A stretch of 64,000 nt of DNA, from assembly GCA_026129405.1 (NCBI GenBank), contig JAHCID010000001.1, positions 403,237 to 467,236 of the forward strand, written 5' to 3'. Source of the DNA: a bacterium. Lineage in GTDB: Bacteria; Desulfobacterota; Binatia; DP-6. The position numbers and the translations under genes are program-made. The notes below the pieces were generated by a model. It ran no database searches. It was not told the origin of the DNA and saw only the letters and a list, made by a program, of their open reading frames with translations. Of the stretch, positions 45,268-55,019 are shown piece by piece. Numbering within the stretch: position 1 is the first letter of the stretch; each line of letters opens with the position of its first letter.

Positions 45268-45308
45268 GACGCCCGCTCACGCCGGCGCGCGCCGGCTGGG
45301 CGCGGCGC

Positions 45309-46733
45309 TCAGGGGCAGGCGATCGGCGTGTTCTTGCAGACGCCGCCCGGCCCGCAGGTGTCCGCGGTGCAGGGGTTGCCGTCGTCGCATCCCGCGTCGG
45401 GGTTGCCCGGGATCGGCTCGAGCGGGGTCTGGCCCACCTTCGTCGCCGGCGACCAGCGGCCGGTGAAGTAGTCGATGACCTGGAGCTGGTGGCCGCAGAC
45501 GCCCTGCCCGGTGAGATCGTCGTTGGTCGAGAGGGTGAGGAACCAGAGGCCGAGGAAGTTCGAGAGCGGCCCCTGGACGTCGCCGCGGCCGGTCATCTGA
45601 TAGAGGACGGCGGGCACGCGGCGCATGTCGGTCACGAAGGCGCGGCGACCGGTGGTGCCGTTGCAGAGGAAGTCGCCCGTCGAGATGAAGGCGATGCGGC
45701 GGCCGGTCGGATCGATGGTGGGATACGACGACTCGCCCGGGCTCGACGGGGTGCAGCCGTCCACCGGGATCGGCGTCAGCTGTACGAGGTTCGGCAGGTC
45801 GCCGAGGTCGACGGAGCCGACGTAGGCCTGGCGGCCCGGACCGCCCGCGGTGCCCGGCAGGTTGGTCGCGGTGGAATCGAAGAGGATGGCGACGCGCCGG
45901 ATGCCGGACCTGCGCAGCGTCTTGCTCTTCACCGCCGACGACACCGCCGGGTGCGTGCTCGGGCCGTTGCCGTTGGTGAGCTGGTGGAGCCGCGAGCGCT
46001 TCACGTCGTACCAGAAGATCTGCGAGATGCCGGAGTCCGAGCCGTCGCCGAGGTGGCGCGCGCGCGACTCGAAGGCGACCACCGAGGCGAGCTTGTTGAG
46101 CGCGGGATTGGTGCTCGGCGCGGCGCCGTCGGTGAGCCGCTGGAGCCCGCCCAGGTTGGTCTCGTAGAGATAGATCTGCGTGACGCCGGACGGCCCCACG
46201 AGCGACGCGCTCGACTCGAACACCATGCGGCCGCCTGCGCGGCTGAGCGACGGGCGCACGCTGTCGCCGTCGGTGCCGTTGGTGACCCGGCGCAGGTCGC
46301 CGGTCGCCAGGTTGAGGAGGAAGATCTGCCGGCGCGCGGCCGCGGGACCGGTGCCGCCGCCGTACGAGCCCAGCGCGTCGAACGCGAGCAGCGTCCCGGC
46401 CTGATTGATCGTGGGATTGTCGGGCGCACCCGGCCCGGACGTGATCTGGCGTATCGGCGGCACGGCCGGCAGCGGACAGCCGATGACGATGCCGCCGATG
46501 TCGCAGTCGTGCGCGAACAGGTTGAAGAGGAACACCTGGCGCGTGGTGTTGCCCGTGCCCACGAGATCGCCGCTGGAGGCGAAGGCGACGTAGCGATCCC
46601 ACGACGGGGTCGTGGGATGTGACGTCGGGGCGCCCTTCGAGATCCGGATGGCGGGCGGCGAGTTCTTGTGGAGGGCGTGGGCCGGCGCCGTCACGAGGAG
46701 CCCGGCGGCCAGAGCGGTGGCGAGGTAGCGCAT
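45309..46733 (-). CDS. Secreted TolB-like propeller protein with Cys-rich tail
   Basis: The 474-residue protein has a signal peptide ('TALAAGLLVTAPAHA-LHK') and a TolB/PD40-type propeller. Repeat strands include 'ISKGAPTSHPTTPSWDRYVA', 'TINQAGTLLAFDALG', 'SLSRAGGRMVFESSASL' and 'TIDPTGRRIAFIST'. It ends with 'CDDGNPCTADTCGPGG', a disulfide-rich motif repeated in many exported proteins of myxobacteria-like and Binatota-like genomes. It has no lipoprotein signal and no Tol-Pal neighbours, so it is not TolB. It is probably a surface or extracellular binding protein; function unknown. The ATG at 46733 was chosen for the signal peptide. Confidence 0.82.
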   Translation of the reverse strand: MRYLATALAAGLLVTAPAHALHKNSPPAIRISKGAPTSHPTTPSWDRYVAFASSGDLVGTGNTTRQVFLFNLFAHDCDIGGIVIGCPLPAVPPIRQITSGPGAPDNPTINQAGTLLAFDALGSYGGGTGPAAARRQIFLLNLATGDLRRVTNGTDGDSVRPSLSRAGGRMVFESSASLVGPSGVTQIYLYETNLGGLQRLTDGAAPSTNPALNKLASVVAFESRARHLGDGSDSGISQIFWYDVKRSRLHQLTNGNGPSTHPAVSSAVKSKTLRRSGIRRVAILFDSTATNLPGTAGGPGRQAYVGSVDLGDLPNLVQLTPIPVDGCTPSSPGESSYPTIDPTGRRIAFISTGDFLCNGTTGRRAFVTDMRRVPAVLYQMTGRGDVQGPLSNFLGLWFLTLSTNDDLTGQGVCGHQLQVIDYFTGRWSPATKVGQTPLEPIPGNPDAGCDDGNPCTADTCGPGGVCKNTPIACP

Positions 46734-47026
46734 CGGCACGCGGGCGACCCCAGCAAGAATGACGCCGAGCGACGGCCCCGAACTTGCGACGCTTCGCGCC
46801 GCCGGATCGTGCATTCGTACATCCCGACGCCACGATGTTCGCGCGCGTGCACGACCCGGGGCCCCATCGTGGTACGGCCCCTGCGCAAGCGGATGCGCCG
46901 GCGGCGACGTCCGCGGCGATCCGCGGCCGCGAACCTGGCGCGGCGATGCGCGCCCGTTCGCAGCCATCGGGTCGGCAGGTGCGCCTTTGACCGTGTCGGC
47001 GCGCCCCGGCTACGACCCGACGACCC

Positions 47027-48163
47027 ATGCGTTCCCCCATCTGCGACCTGCTCGGCATCGAGTTTCCCCTGCTCGCCTTCAGCCACTGCCGCGACGTCGT
47101 CTGCGAGGTGTCGCGCGCCGGCGGCTTCGGCGTGTTCGGCGCCGTCAGCCTGCCGCCCGACCGCCTCGAAACCGAGCTGGCGTGGATCGACGAGCACGTC
47201 GGCGGCAAGCCGTACGGCGTCGATCTCATCGTGCCGAGCGCCTTCGCCGGCAAGGGCGAGACGATCTCCCGCGACGACGTCGTGCGGCTGGTGCCCGACG
47301 AGCACAAGCGCTTCGCCGCCGACATCCTCACCGCCCACGGCATCGACGCCGGCGACCTCGACGAGGCACGCCGCGGCCACGGCGCGCTGCGCGACAACCT
47401 GCAGGAGAGCGGCGCGGCGCGCGCGCTCGAGGTCGCGTTCCGGCATCCGATCAAGCTGATCGCGAACGCGCTCGGCGTCCCGCCGCGCATCATGCTCGAG
47501 ATGGGCAAGCGGCACGGCGTCGCGGTGGCGGCGCTGGTCGGCGCGAAGGAGCACGCGATCAAGCAGGTGCAGGCAGGTGTCGACATCCTCGTCGTCGCCG
47601 GCGGCGAGGCCGGCGGCCACTGCGGCGACGTCTCGACCCTGGTCCTCGTCCCCGAGGTGGCGGAGGCGATCCGTCCCTACGGCGACACGCCCATCCTCGC
47701 GGCCGGCGGCATCGTCACGGGACGGCAGATGGCGGCGTGCGTGGCCATGGGCGCCGCCGGTGCGTGGACGGCGTCGGTGTGGCTCACCACCCACGAGGCG
47801 GAGACCAACCCGGCGGTGAAGGAGAAGATGCTCGCCGCCAGCTCGCGCGACACCGTGCGCTCGAAGGCCCGCACGGGGAAGTATTCGCGCCAGCTGCGCT
47901 CGCCCTGGACCGACGCCTGGGAGCGCCCCGAGGCGCCGAAGCCGCTGCCGATGCCGCTGCAGTCGATGGTGAGCGAGCCGGCGCTGCGCAAGGTCGACAA
48001 GCTCGCCGAGGGCGGTCACGACGGCGCGCGCACCCTGGCGACCTACTGGGTCGGTCAGGGCGTCGGGCTGATGAACCAGGCGAAGTCGGTGCGCACGGTG
48101 GTGCAGGAGTTCAAGGAGGACTTCCTCGCCGCCTACGAACGGCTGGCGGACGCGCTCGGCTAG
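47027..48163 (+). CDS. Nitronate monooxygenase family FMN enzyme
   Basis: The 378-residue TIM-barrel flavoenzyme has the family start 'CDLLGIEFPLLAFSHCRDVV', 'AGGFGVFGAVSL' and the FMN/active-site loop 'VVAGGEAGGHCGDVST' with catalytic His198. These are followed by 'PILAAGGIVTGRQMAACVAM' and 'GAAGAWTASVWLTTHEA'. It would oxidise alkyl nitronates or act on a related flavin substrate; the family also contains enoyl-reductase-like members. The inserted region at about 60-130 is longer than in short class members. It stands alone, divergent from the propeller gene across 293 bases and convergent with the monooxygenase. Confidence 0.88.
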   Translation: MRSPICDLLGIEFPLLAFSHCRDVVCEVSRAGGFGVFGAVSLPPDRLETELAWIDEHVGGKPYGVDLIVPSAFAGKGETISRDDVVRLVPDEHKRFAADILTAHGIDAGDLDEARRGHGALRDNLQESGAARALEVAFRHPIKLIANALGVPPRIMLEMGKRHGVAVAALVGAKEHAIKQVQAGVDILVVAGGEAGGHCGDVSTLVLVPEVAEAIRPYGDTPILAAGGIVTGRQMAACVAMGAAGAWTASVWLTTHEAETNPAVKEKMLAASSRDTVRSKARTGKYSRQLRSPWTDAWERPEAPKPLPMPLQSMVSEPALRKVDKLAEGGHDGARTLATYWVGQGVGLMNQAKSVRTVVQEFKEDFLAAYERLADALG

Positions 48164-48175
48164 GCGACCACGAGG

Positions 48176-50089
48176 CTACGCGAGGACGTAGTCGTCCCAG
48201 TCGGGCTGCCGCGTCCACGCCCAGTAGTCGACGAGGCGCCACGGGCTGAGGCCGTGCACCTCGCCCGCGGCGTTCTTGTAGAAGCTGTGCGCGATGTGCG
48301 GCGACGCCCATACCGTCTGCCGCAGCTCCTCCTGGCAGCGCCGGTACCAGTCGTCGTAGCGGTCCTGGCGCGGCTCCAGCGTCGCGAGCCCACGCTCCGC
48401 CAGCGCGCGCAGGCACTGCACGACGTAGCGGACCTGGCACTCGGCGTGGAAGATCAGGCTGCCGCCGCTCGCGAGGTTCGTGCCCGGGCCGTAGAGCATG
48501 AAGAAGTTCGGGAAGCGCGGCACCGTCATGCCGAGGTAGGCGCGCGGGCGCGTCCCCCAGTGCGCGTGCAGGTCGGCGCCGTCGCGGCCGGTGATGCGCA
48601 GCGGCGCCAGCATGTCGTTGGCGCGAAAGCCGGTCGCCCACACGACGACGTCGGCGGCGTGCTTCGTCCCGTCGGCATCGACCACGCCGTCCGCCTCGAG
48701 CCGCGCGACGCCGGCGCGCACCAGCGTCACGTTCGGGCGCACGAGCGTGCGCAGCCAGCTGCCATTGTCCTGCAACGTGCGCTTTCCCGTAGCCGGGTAG
48801 TCGGGAACGACCTTCGCGATCAGGTCCGGCCGGTCGGCGAGCTGGCTCGTGATCCACTCGGTGAACATGAGCCGGGCCATCTCGTTCACCGGGCTCACCG
48901 ACTGCGCCTGCGGCTCCCAGCTCGGATCGACCTTCGCCGCCGGCAGACCCTTGTCGCAGCCGGGCCAGAACAGGAGGAAGCGGTACCAGCGGCCGTAGAA
49001 CGGCAGGTGGCGCAGCGCCCAGCGCACGCCGGGTCCGACGGCCGCGTGGTAGCTCGGGTTCGGGAACATCCACTGCGCCGTGCGCTGGACGACCGTGAGA
49101 TGCGCGACGCGGTCGGCGATCGCGGGCGCCACCTGGAAGCCGGTCGCCCCCGCACCGACCATGACGACGCGCCTGCCGGTGAGATCGACGTCGTGGTCCC
49201 AGCATGCGGTGTGGAACGCGGGACCGTCGAAGCGTCCCGGCAGGTCGGGGACGAAGGGCCGGTTCAGCTGGCCGACGGCGCCGATCAGGGCGCGCGCCCG
49301 CAGCGTCTCGCCGCTGTCGAGGGCCACCTCCCAGGTCGCCGCCGCCGCGTCCCAGGTCGCGCCGACGACCTCCGTGCCCCAGCGCACGCGCTCGTCGACG
49401 CCGTGCTTCTCCATGACGCGCTGGAAGTACGCCTGCAGCTCGGGCTGCTGCGCGAAGAACTCCGTCCAGTGATCGCTCGGCTCGAAGCTGTAGCAGTAGA
49501 AGTGGTTGCCGACGTCGACGCGGGCGCCGGGATAGCGGTTCTCCCACCACGTGCCGCCGGGTCCGGCGTTCTTCTCGACGACGACGTACGGAAAGCCCGC
49601 CTCCTGCAGGCGGATCGCCGCGAGCAGGCCCGACATGCCGCAGCCGACGACCACGACCGGGAACGCCGCGGCCGAGTCCGCGAGCGGCACCGCAGCCCGC
49701 GCGTCGGCGCCGCCCAGCTCCATCTCCTCGAGGAGCATCTGCACGTACTCCTCGGGCACGTCCTCGCAGGCGAGCCAGTCCATCATGCGCTTCAGCAGCG
49801 CCGGGCCGATGGGCTCGGGCTCCGGGCAGCCGCGGTCGCGCCAGGCGCAGATCACGTCCAGCGCGAAGGCGCGCGCGGCCGCCTTGTCCTCCTCGGACAT
49901 GAAGCCCTGCACCTCGTTGAGGAACAGGCCCTGCGGGCGCAGCGGCCCGTCGAGGATCGCGGCGTCCCCGCTCATGTGCAGGCACGACAGCAGCAGCGTC
50001 GGGACGGAGACGTCCTCGAGCGCCGCCGCGATCGTTTCGCGGCCCGCCTCCTCGGCGGTGAAGGGCCGGCCCGCGTGCGGGTTCCGCAT
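48176..50089 (-). CDS. Baeyer-Villiger monooxygenase with HAPMO-like N-terminal domain
   Basis: The 637-residue protein has two Rossmann motifs ('GCGMSG' at 149-154 and 'GAGATG' at 312-317). Between them lies the Baeyer-Villiger fingerprint FxGxxxHxxxW at 287-297 ('FDGPAFHTACW'). It inserts oxygen next to a ketone using FAD and NADPH. The first 140 residues form a helical extension ('VSVPTLLLSCLHMSGDAA', 'EEYVQMLLEEMEL') like that of 4-hydroxyacetophenone monooxygenase. It lies 14 bases after the CocE-type hydrolase gene on the same strand; such pairs turn ketones into esters and then acids plus alcohols. Cytosolic location is expected. Confidence 0.92.
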   Translation of the reverse strand: MRNPHAGRPFTAEEAGRETIAAALEDVSVPTLLLSCLHMSGDAAILDGPLRPQGLFLNEVQGFMSEEDKAAARAFALDVICAWRDRGCPEPEPIGPALLKRMMDWLACEDVPEEYVQMLLEEMELGGADARAAVPLADSAAAFPVVVVGCGMSGLLAAIRLQEAGFPYVVVEKNAGPGGTWWENRYPGARVDVGNHFYCYSFEPSDHWTEFFAQQPELQAYFQRVMEKHGVDERVRWGTEVVGATWDAAAATWEVALDSGETLRARALIGAVGQLNRPFVPDLPGRFDGPAFHTACWDHDVDLTGRRVVMVGAGATGFQVAPAIADRVAHLTVVQRTAQWMFPNPSYHAAVGPGVRWALRHLPFYGRWYRFLLFWPGCDKGLPAAKVDPSWEPQAQSVSPVNEMARLMFTEWITSQLADRPDLIAKVVPDYPATGKRTLQDNGSWLRTLVRPNVTLVRAGVARLEADGVVDADGTKHAADVVVWATGFRANDMLAPLRITGRDGADLHAHWGTRPRAYLGMTVPRFPNFFMLYGPGTNLASGGSLIFHAECQVRYVVQCLRALAERGLATLEPRQDRYDDWYRRCQEELRQTVWASPHIAHSFYKNAAGEVHGLSPWRLVDYWAWTRQPDWDDYVLA

Positions 50090-50103
50090 GCGTCGCCGGC
50101 GCG

Positions 50104-52299
50104 TCAGCCGCCGTTCACCGCCGGCGCATAGGGACGGCACGGCTGCCCGCGCAGCGACGGACAGGGCGGCAGGGTCGCCGGGATGTCCTTCGCCGTGGGA
50201 ACGACGGACAGCACGATCTTCGACGAACGCTTCCCGCCGCGCGCGACGTCGTTCACCACCAGGCCGTCGGTCGGCGGCGTGTCGAACGCCCACGCGACGC
50301 GATCGCCGCCCGGCGCCTCGACGCTGATCCGCAGCCGCGAGCCCTTCCGGAACACGTGCGAGACGGCGTACAGCTCGACGCGTACCGGCACGAACTCGCC
50401 CGCCGGCATCGGCGCGGCGTCGCTCTCGAGGTGCGTCTGCACCGGGTGGGTCGAGGTCGAGCGCGCCTCGTCGAGCTTGCGGTGGCTGGCGCGCAGATAG
50501 CCGCTCTGGACGTAGATCTCCTGCCCGTCGGGACGGACCTCCGACAGCGTCACCTGGATGTCGGTGTCGGCGGCGCTGCTGCGCAGCCACAGGTCGACGC
50601 TGCTCGGCCCGACGACGGTGAGGCTCTTCTTCAGCCGCGGCGTCGTGTAGGCGACGGCGGTGCCGTCGACGAGCGGCAGCCACTCGTAGGGCGGGATCAC
50701 CGCCCAGGCGTCGCCGTTCGGCAGGGACGACATCGGGCGCGCGGCCGGATCGGGGCGGTAGATGTCGAACTTCTTGCCGCGCGGGCGCTTCTTCGCGAGC
50801 TTGCCGTTCTTGCCGAAGAAGAACGTGGTCGGCTTCACCTCCTTGGGCGGCCACTGCGAGTAGCCGAGCCGGTAGCGTGCGACGGGCAGGCCCGGGACGT
50901 CGGAGCCGGCGCCGTTCTCCATGCGCACGGTGACGAACGGCGCCGACTCGAAGCGCGCCTTCGCCTCGCCCAGGCTCGTGACGGCGTCGTAGTCGTCCGG
51001 CGGCACCGGCACGGCCGGGCTGTCGGCGCCGAGGATCTCCTGCGTGAGGATGCTCGCGAACGCGCTCATGCGGCTCGGGTCGGGGATGCGCCCGGCGACG
51101 TAGATGTCGAGGAAGGCGATCCAGTCCCACAGCACCTCGGGATCGAACGGGCTCGTGTGCACGCCGTTCTGCACCGTCACCTTCACGTCCGGCCGCACCG
51201 GGAAGCGCGACAGCATGGCGGCGAAGTCGGGGCCCGTCTGCTCGTCGTGGAAGGCGGCCGAGTAGAACATCGGAACCTCGATCCGGCCCACCCAGGTCGC
51301 CGGCGAGCGCTCCTCCATGATCGACGGCGTGTAGAACGGCATCGCCTTCGTCTGCAGGACGGGGTCGATCTGCTGGAGGCGCATCTTCTGGTTGTCGAGG
51401 CAGACGGTGTCGCCGTCCTCGATCTGCCGGCGGGCCCAGCCCTGGCCGCCGGCCGGCGCCGGCTCGGCGTCGCGGCGGCGTTCGTCGAGCCAGCTCTGCG
51501 CGAAGCCGTTGTTGAAGATGCCGCCCGGGTAACCGGGCGCGCGGTAGATGTCGCCGATGGTCGACAGCGGCGCGACCGCACCGAGGTGCGGCGGGCGCGC
51601 GCCGCCGACGAACGTCTGGGTGATGCCGGAGAACGAGAGGCCGACCATGCCGACCTTGTTGTTCAGCACCCACGGCTGCACGCCGACGGTCTCGACGACG
51701 TCGTAGCCGTCGGCCGTGGTGGCGTAGTCGAAGATGCCGAAGACGCCGCCCGAGCAGCCCGAGCCGCGCATGTTCACGCCGACGACGGCGTAGCCGAGCG
51801 CCCACGTGATCAGCTCCGAGGGCTGCGACGGCTGGGCGCCGGGCTCGGCCGGGTTGTAGCCCGAGTACTCGATGACGGTCGGGAACGGCCCGTCGGCCAT
51901 GGTCTTGCCGAGCGGCGGGCGCACGGTCGCGGCGAGCAGCGTGCCGTCGCGCATGCGGATGTACTGATAGCCCTCGGTCAGCGTCTGGGCCTCGTAGAAC
52001 GACTGCGGCGGATGATCCGCGAAGCGCAGGACGGTGCCGGTGAGCGGCTCGCCGCCGCCGGCGCTCTCGATCGCGTAGGTGACGCCCTGCTCCAGGAACG
52101 GAAACAGCAGGCTGCCGTTGACGTCGACCTGCCCGCTCGCGACCTGGCCGCGTTCGGGATGCACGAGCGTCAGGGTGTCCCCGGGCGTCGCCTCCAGGAT
52201 CGAGAGGTAGCCGACGTTCGGCTGCACGACGGCGGCGGGTGCCGTACCGGCCAGGACCAGGGAACAGAGCGACGAGAGGAGCAGGAATCGAGATCGCAC
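50104..52299 (-). CDS. Exported CocE/NonD-family hydrolase (X-Pro dipeptidyl-peptidase-like)
   Basis: The 731-residue protein has a signal peptide ('RFLLLSSLCSLVLAGTAPA-A'), an S15-type alpha/beta-hydrolase domain with nucleophile Ser222 in 'VGLSFSGITQTF', an acidic loop 'FHDEQTG', a candidate His in 'VQNGVHTSPFDPEVL' and the C-terminal X-Pro dipeptidyl-peptidase jelly-roll ('SSVDLWLRSSAADTDIQVTL'). CocE-like members hydrolyse esters or peptides. I chose the GTG at 52299, with GGAG five bases upstream and a good signal peptide after it. It is the first gene before the Baeyer-Villiger enzyme, but its export means the two would act in different compartments unless product crosses the membrane. 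Confidence 0.88.
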   Translation of the reverse strand: MRSRFLLLSSLCSLVLAGTAPAAVVQPNVGYLSILEATPGDTLTLVHPERGQVASGQVDVNGSLLFPFLEQGVTYAIESAGGGEPLTGTVLRFADHPPQSFYEAQTLTEGYQYIRMRDGTLLAATVRPPLGKTMADGPFPTVIEYSGYNPAEPGAQPSQPSELITWALGYAVVGVNMRGSGCSGGVFGIFDYATTADGYDVVETVGVQPWVLNNKVGMVGLSFSGITQTFVGGARPPHLGAVAPLSTIGDIYRAPGYPGGIFNNGFAQSWLDERRRDAEPAPAGGQGWARRQIEDGDTVCLDNQKMRLQQIDPVLQTKAMPFYTPSIMEERSPATWVGRIEVPMFYSAAFHDEQTGPDFAAMLSRFPVRPDVKVTVQNGVHTSPFDPEVLWDWIAFLDIYVAGRIPDPSRMSAFASILTQEILGADSPAVPVPPDDYDAVTSLGEAKARFESAPFVTVRMENGAGSDVPGLPVARYRLGYSQWPPKEVKPTTFFFGKNGKLAKKRPRGKKFDIYRPDPAARPMSSLPNGDAWAVIPPYEWLPLVDGTAVAYTTPRLKKSLTVVGPSSVDLWLRSSAADTDIQVTLSEVRPDGQEIYVQSGYLRASHRKLDEARSTSTHPVQTHLESDAAPMPAGEFVPVRVELYAVSHVFRKGSRLRISVEAPGGDRVAWAFDTPPTDGLVVNDVARGGKRSSKIVLSVVPTAKDIPATLPPCPSLRGQPCRPYAPAVNGG

Positions 52300-52462
52300 G
52301 AGGTCTCCGCTGGAAGCATCGACCGGGCCCGATGCGCCGGTCGTTCGAACGCACGGGCTTACTCGAAATCCGCGGGGCCGGTCCACCCGTGCGCAGAGCG
52401 AGACGACCGCCGGGGTGGGATCGTGTCGGACGGGTTGCCATCTGCGCACCGACCGGCCGCCG

Positions 52463-53950
52463 TCACGGGTCCGGGGGGCTGCCGGCCGCGCCCAGCACGG
52501 AATCCTGCACGTCCCACCACCCCCCGCCGAGCGCGGTGAACAGCGCCACGGTGTCCTGGAGCCGCTGCGCCTGGCCGCCGATGCGGGCGATCGACGCCGC
52601 ATTCCACTGCGTGTCGGCGATGAGGAGCTGGACGTAGTCGGCGACGCCCCAGCGATAGTCGATGGCGATCAGGCGGCGGGCCTCGCGCGCCGCCGCCTCC
52701 TGACGCACCTGCGCGGCGACCTGCGCCGCGTCGTGCTCGAGCGCCGCCAGCGTGTCCGCCACCTGCGCCAGCCCGGCGAGCACGGTCTGGCGGTAGGTCT
52801 CCATCGACGCCTCCCAGGTCGCGATCGCGGCGCGGCGCTTGAACCAGAGCTCGCCGCCGTGGAACAGCGGGCTCACCACCTGCGCGCCGTACACCCAGGC
52901 GGCGGCCGGACCGCTGAAGAGCGCCGCCGCCGCGGTGCTCGTCCACCCGTAGCTTCCCGAGAGCGTGATCTGCGGGAACATCGCGGCGGTGGCGACGCCG
53001 ACCTCGGCAGCGGCGCTGTGGAGCTGCGCCTCGGCGGCGAGGATGTCCGGCCGCCGGCGGACGAGCACCGACGGCAACGTCACCGGCACGTCCTGCGGCA
53101 CGTCGAGGTCCTCGAGCGACACCGGCGCGGCGCCTGACGCCCCCGGCTCCGTCCCGAGCAGCGTCGCGAGCAGATGGCGGGTGTGGTCGAGCTGCTGCTC
53201 GAGCGGCGCGAGCTGCGCCTCGCTCGCCGCCAGCTGCGCTTCGAGGCTCGAGAGGGTCGCCCACGGCACCGTACCCGCGTTCGCCTGCGCGCGGGTGACG
53301 TCGACCTGCTCGCGCTCGTCGGCGATCAGCTTGCCCGTGAACGCGATCTGCGCGGCATACCCCGCCTCTGCGACGGTCGCGTTGGCCACGTTCGCGATCA
53401 ACGTCAGATAGGTCGCCGCCGTCTCGTACAGCCGGGCCTCGGTCTGCGCCCCCTGGCTTTCGACCGCGCGACGTTCGGCGCCGAACACGTCGAGCACGTA
53501 GGACACGCTCGCCGAGACGGAGTAGACGTCGAAGGTCTCGCGCCCGGAGCCCGGGATGGGAACGAACGGCCGCTCGCGCACCGCGCCGCCGCCGAGATCG
53601 ACCTGCGGGAGGAAGACGCCGTAGCCGGCGCGCAGCTGGTCCCGGCTGGCGCGCAACGTCGCCTGTGCCGCCCGGAGCGTGGGATTCGCCGCGAGCGCCT
53701 GCGCGATGCGCGCGTTCAGCTCGGGGGAGCGGAAGAGCTCCCACCAGGCGGCCGGCACGGCCGCCTCGGGGACGAAGCGTTGGGCGCGGCCGGCCGCCGT
53801 CTCGGTCTCCGCCGGCAGCGGCGCGGCGGTGTAGTGCGTCTGCACGGGCGGCGGCGGCCGCGCGAAGTCCGGCCCGACGGCGCAGCCGGCGCCGAGCAGG
53901 AGCGGCGCCAGGACAAGGCGCCGGCGGCGTCGCTCACCGCGCACGGACAT
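52463..53950 (-). CDS. Outer-membrane factor lipoprotein (NodT family) of an ABC efflux system
   Basis: The 495-residue TolC-like channel starts with a lipoprotein signal ('LVLAPLLLGAGCAVGPDFAR', with lipobox Cys followed by 'VGPDF'). The two outer-membrane-efflux repeats end in 'RRPDILAAEAQLHSAAAEVG' and 'AIDYRWGVADYVQLLIADTQ'. Its ATG at 53950 lies 17 bases inside the adaptor gene, so the two are translationally coupled. It completes the four-gene permease-ATPase-adaptor-channel unit. It is a second NodT-type channel in this window, distinct from the RND one at 5.4 kb. Confidence 0.9.
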   Translation of the reverse strand: MSVRGERRRRRLVLAPLLLGAGCAVGPDFARPPPPVQTHYTAAPLPAETETAAGRAQRFVPEAAVPAAWWELFRSPELNARIAQALAANPTLRAAQATLRASRDQLRAGYGVFLPQVDLGGGAVRERPFVPIPGSGRETFDVYSVSASVSYVLDVFGAERRAVESQGAQTEARLYETAATYLTLIANVANATVAEAGYAAQIAFTGKLIADEREQVDVTRAQANAGTVPWATLSSLEAQLAASEAQLAPLEQQLDHTRHLLATLLGTEPGASGAAPVSLEDLDVPQDVPVTLPSVLVRRRPDILAAEAQLHSAAAEVGVATAAMFPQITLSGSYGWTSTAAAALFSGPAAAWVYGAQVVSPLFHGGELWFKRRAAIATWEASMETYRQTVLAGLAQVADTLAALEHDAAQVAAQVRQEAAAREARRLIAIDYRWGVADYVQLLIADTQWNAASIARIGGQAQRLQDTVALFTALGGGWWDVQDSVLGAAGSPPDP

Positions 53951-55019
53951 ACACGTCGACCAGCTGCCCCGGGTACAGCGCCATGTCCGCCGGACGCACG
54001 AAGCGGAAGACGATCGGCAGCACACGCAGATCGACGCGCTCGGTGCGGTCGTTGGAGAGCTCGATCTTGGGCGTGACGTAGGGCTGCACGCGCACGAACT
54101 CGAGCGGGACATGCACGTCCGTGCCGCGGACGTACATCGTACCCTCGAGCGCGTCGACGCGGCCGAGCTTCGCGATCAGGATCTCGTCGACGAAGACGCG
54201 CACGGCCAGATGCACGTGCTCGTCGGCCATGACGAGCATCGGCGTCTCCCCTTCCGTGTAGGTGTCGTACGTCCCCTGCGGCGCGACGTAGCCGCCGACC
54301 GCGGCGTTCACCGATACGACGGTGCCGTCCTTCGGTGCGCGGATCGTGTACTTCGCGAGCAGCGCGCGCGCCGCCGCCGCGGCCGCCGCCGCGGCCCGGT
54401 ACTGCGCCGCCTGGTTGCGGACGTCGTAGATCCAGGCCCCGGCCTTGGTGAGATCCAGCTGCCGCCGTGCGACGTCGAGGTTCGCCTGCGCGACGCGGAC
54501 GGCGTTGATCGCGTCGTCGAGGACGAGCCTGCTCACCGAGCGCGGATCGGCGGCGTAGGAGGCCCGCTGCTTCGCGAGCTGGTCGCTCGAGGTCGCGAGC
54601 GTCGCCTGCGCGGCTGCGACCTGGCTGACGGCGATGCGCAGCGTCTCCGGGCGCGGCTCGGCGCGCAGCTGCTCGAGCAGGGCCCGCGCGGCGCCCGCCT
54701 GCGCCTTCTGCTGCGCGACGACGGCGCGCTGGACGGAGTCCTCGATGCGCACGAGCGGCGTGCCCCGCGTCACGCGCTCGCCCTCGCGCACCAGAATGGA
54801 GGTGACCGTGCCGGCCACCTCGGAAAAGACGTTGACGTTCGCGCCGCTCGGCTGGTCGCTCTCGACGATGCCGTTGGCGTAGACGCCGCGCTCGTAGGGG
54901 CTCGTGGGCGGGTCGAATACGGGCGGCAACGGCGTCTGCCGGATCGCGAACACGATCGCGCTCGCGACACCGGCCACGATGCCGAGCGCCGAGAGGACGA
55001 ATATCAGCCGGACGCGCAT
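53934..55019 (-). CDS. HlyD/DevB-like periplasmic adaptor of an ABC exporter
   Basis: The 361-residue adaptor has one N-terminal membrane helix ('LIFVLSALGIVAGVASAIVF') and a lipoyl-type site ('FSEVAGTVTSILVREGERVT'). A long Ala/Gln-rich coiled coil (about 105-245) and the second lipoyl half ('IRAPKDGTVVSVNAAVGGYV') follow, then a beta-barrel. The N-terminal helix is the membrane anchor. The 'GIVESDQPSGANVNVFSEVAG' pattern is that of DevB/MacA-like adaptors. Its start overlaps the ATPase stop by one base (TGATG), with GGAGG just upstream. Confidence 0.88.
   Translation of the reverse strand: MRVRLIFVLSALGIVAGVASAIVFAIRQTPLPPVFDPPTSPYERGVYANGIVESDQPSGANVNVFSEVAGTVTSILVREGERVTRGTPLVRIEDSVQRAVVAQQKAQAGAARALLEQLRAEPRPETLRIAVSQVAAAQATLATSSDQLAKQRASYAADPRSVSRLVLDDAINAVRVAQANLDVARRQLDLTKAGAWIYDVRNQAAQYRAAAAAAAAARALLAKYTIRAPKDGTVVSVNAAVGGYVAPQGTYDTYTEGETPMLVMADEHVHLAVRVFVDEILIAKLGRVDALEGTMYVRGTDVHVPLEFVRVQPYVTPKIELSNDRTERVDLRVLPIVFRFVRPADMALYPGQLVDVYVRAR

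Noticed and set aside
45309-46733. The propeller protein as TolB
   Set aside because: It lacks the TolB N-terminal domain and Tol-Pal neighbours and has a Cys-rich tail.
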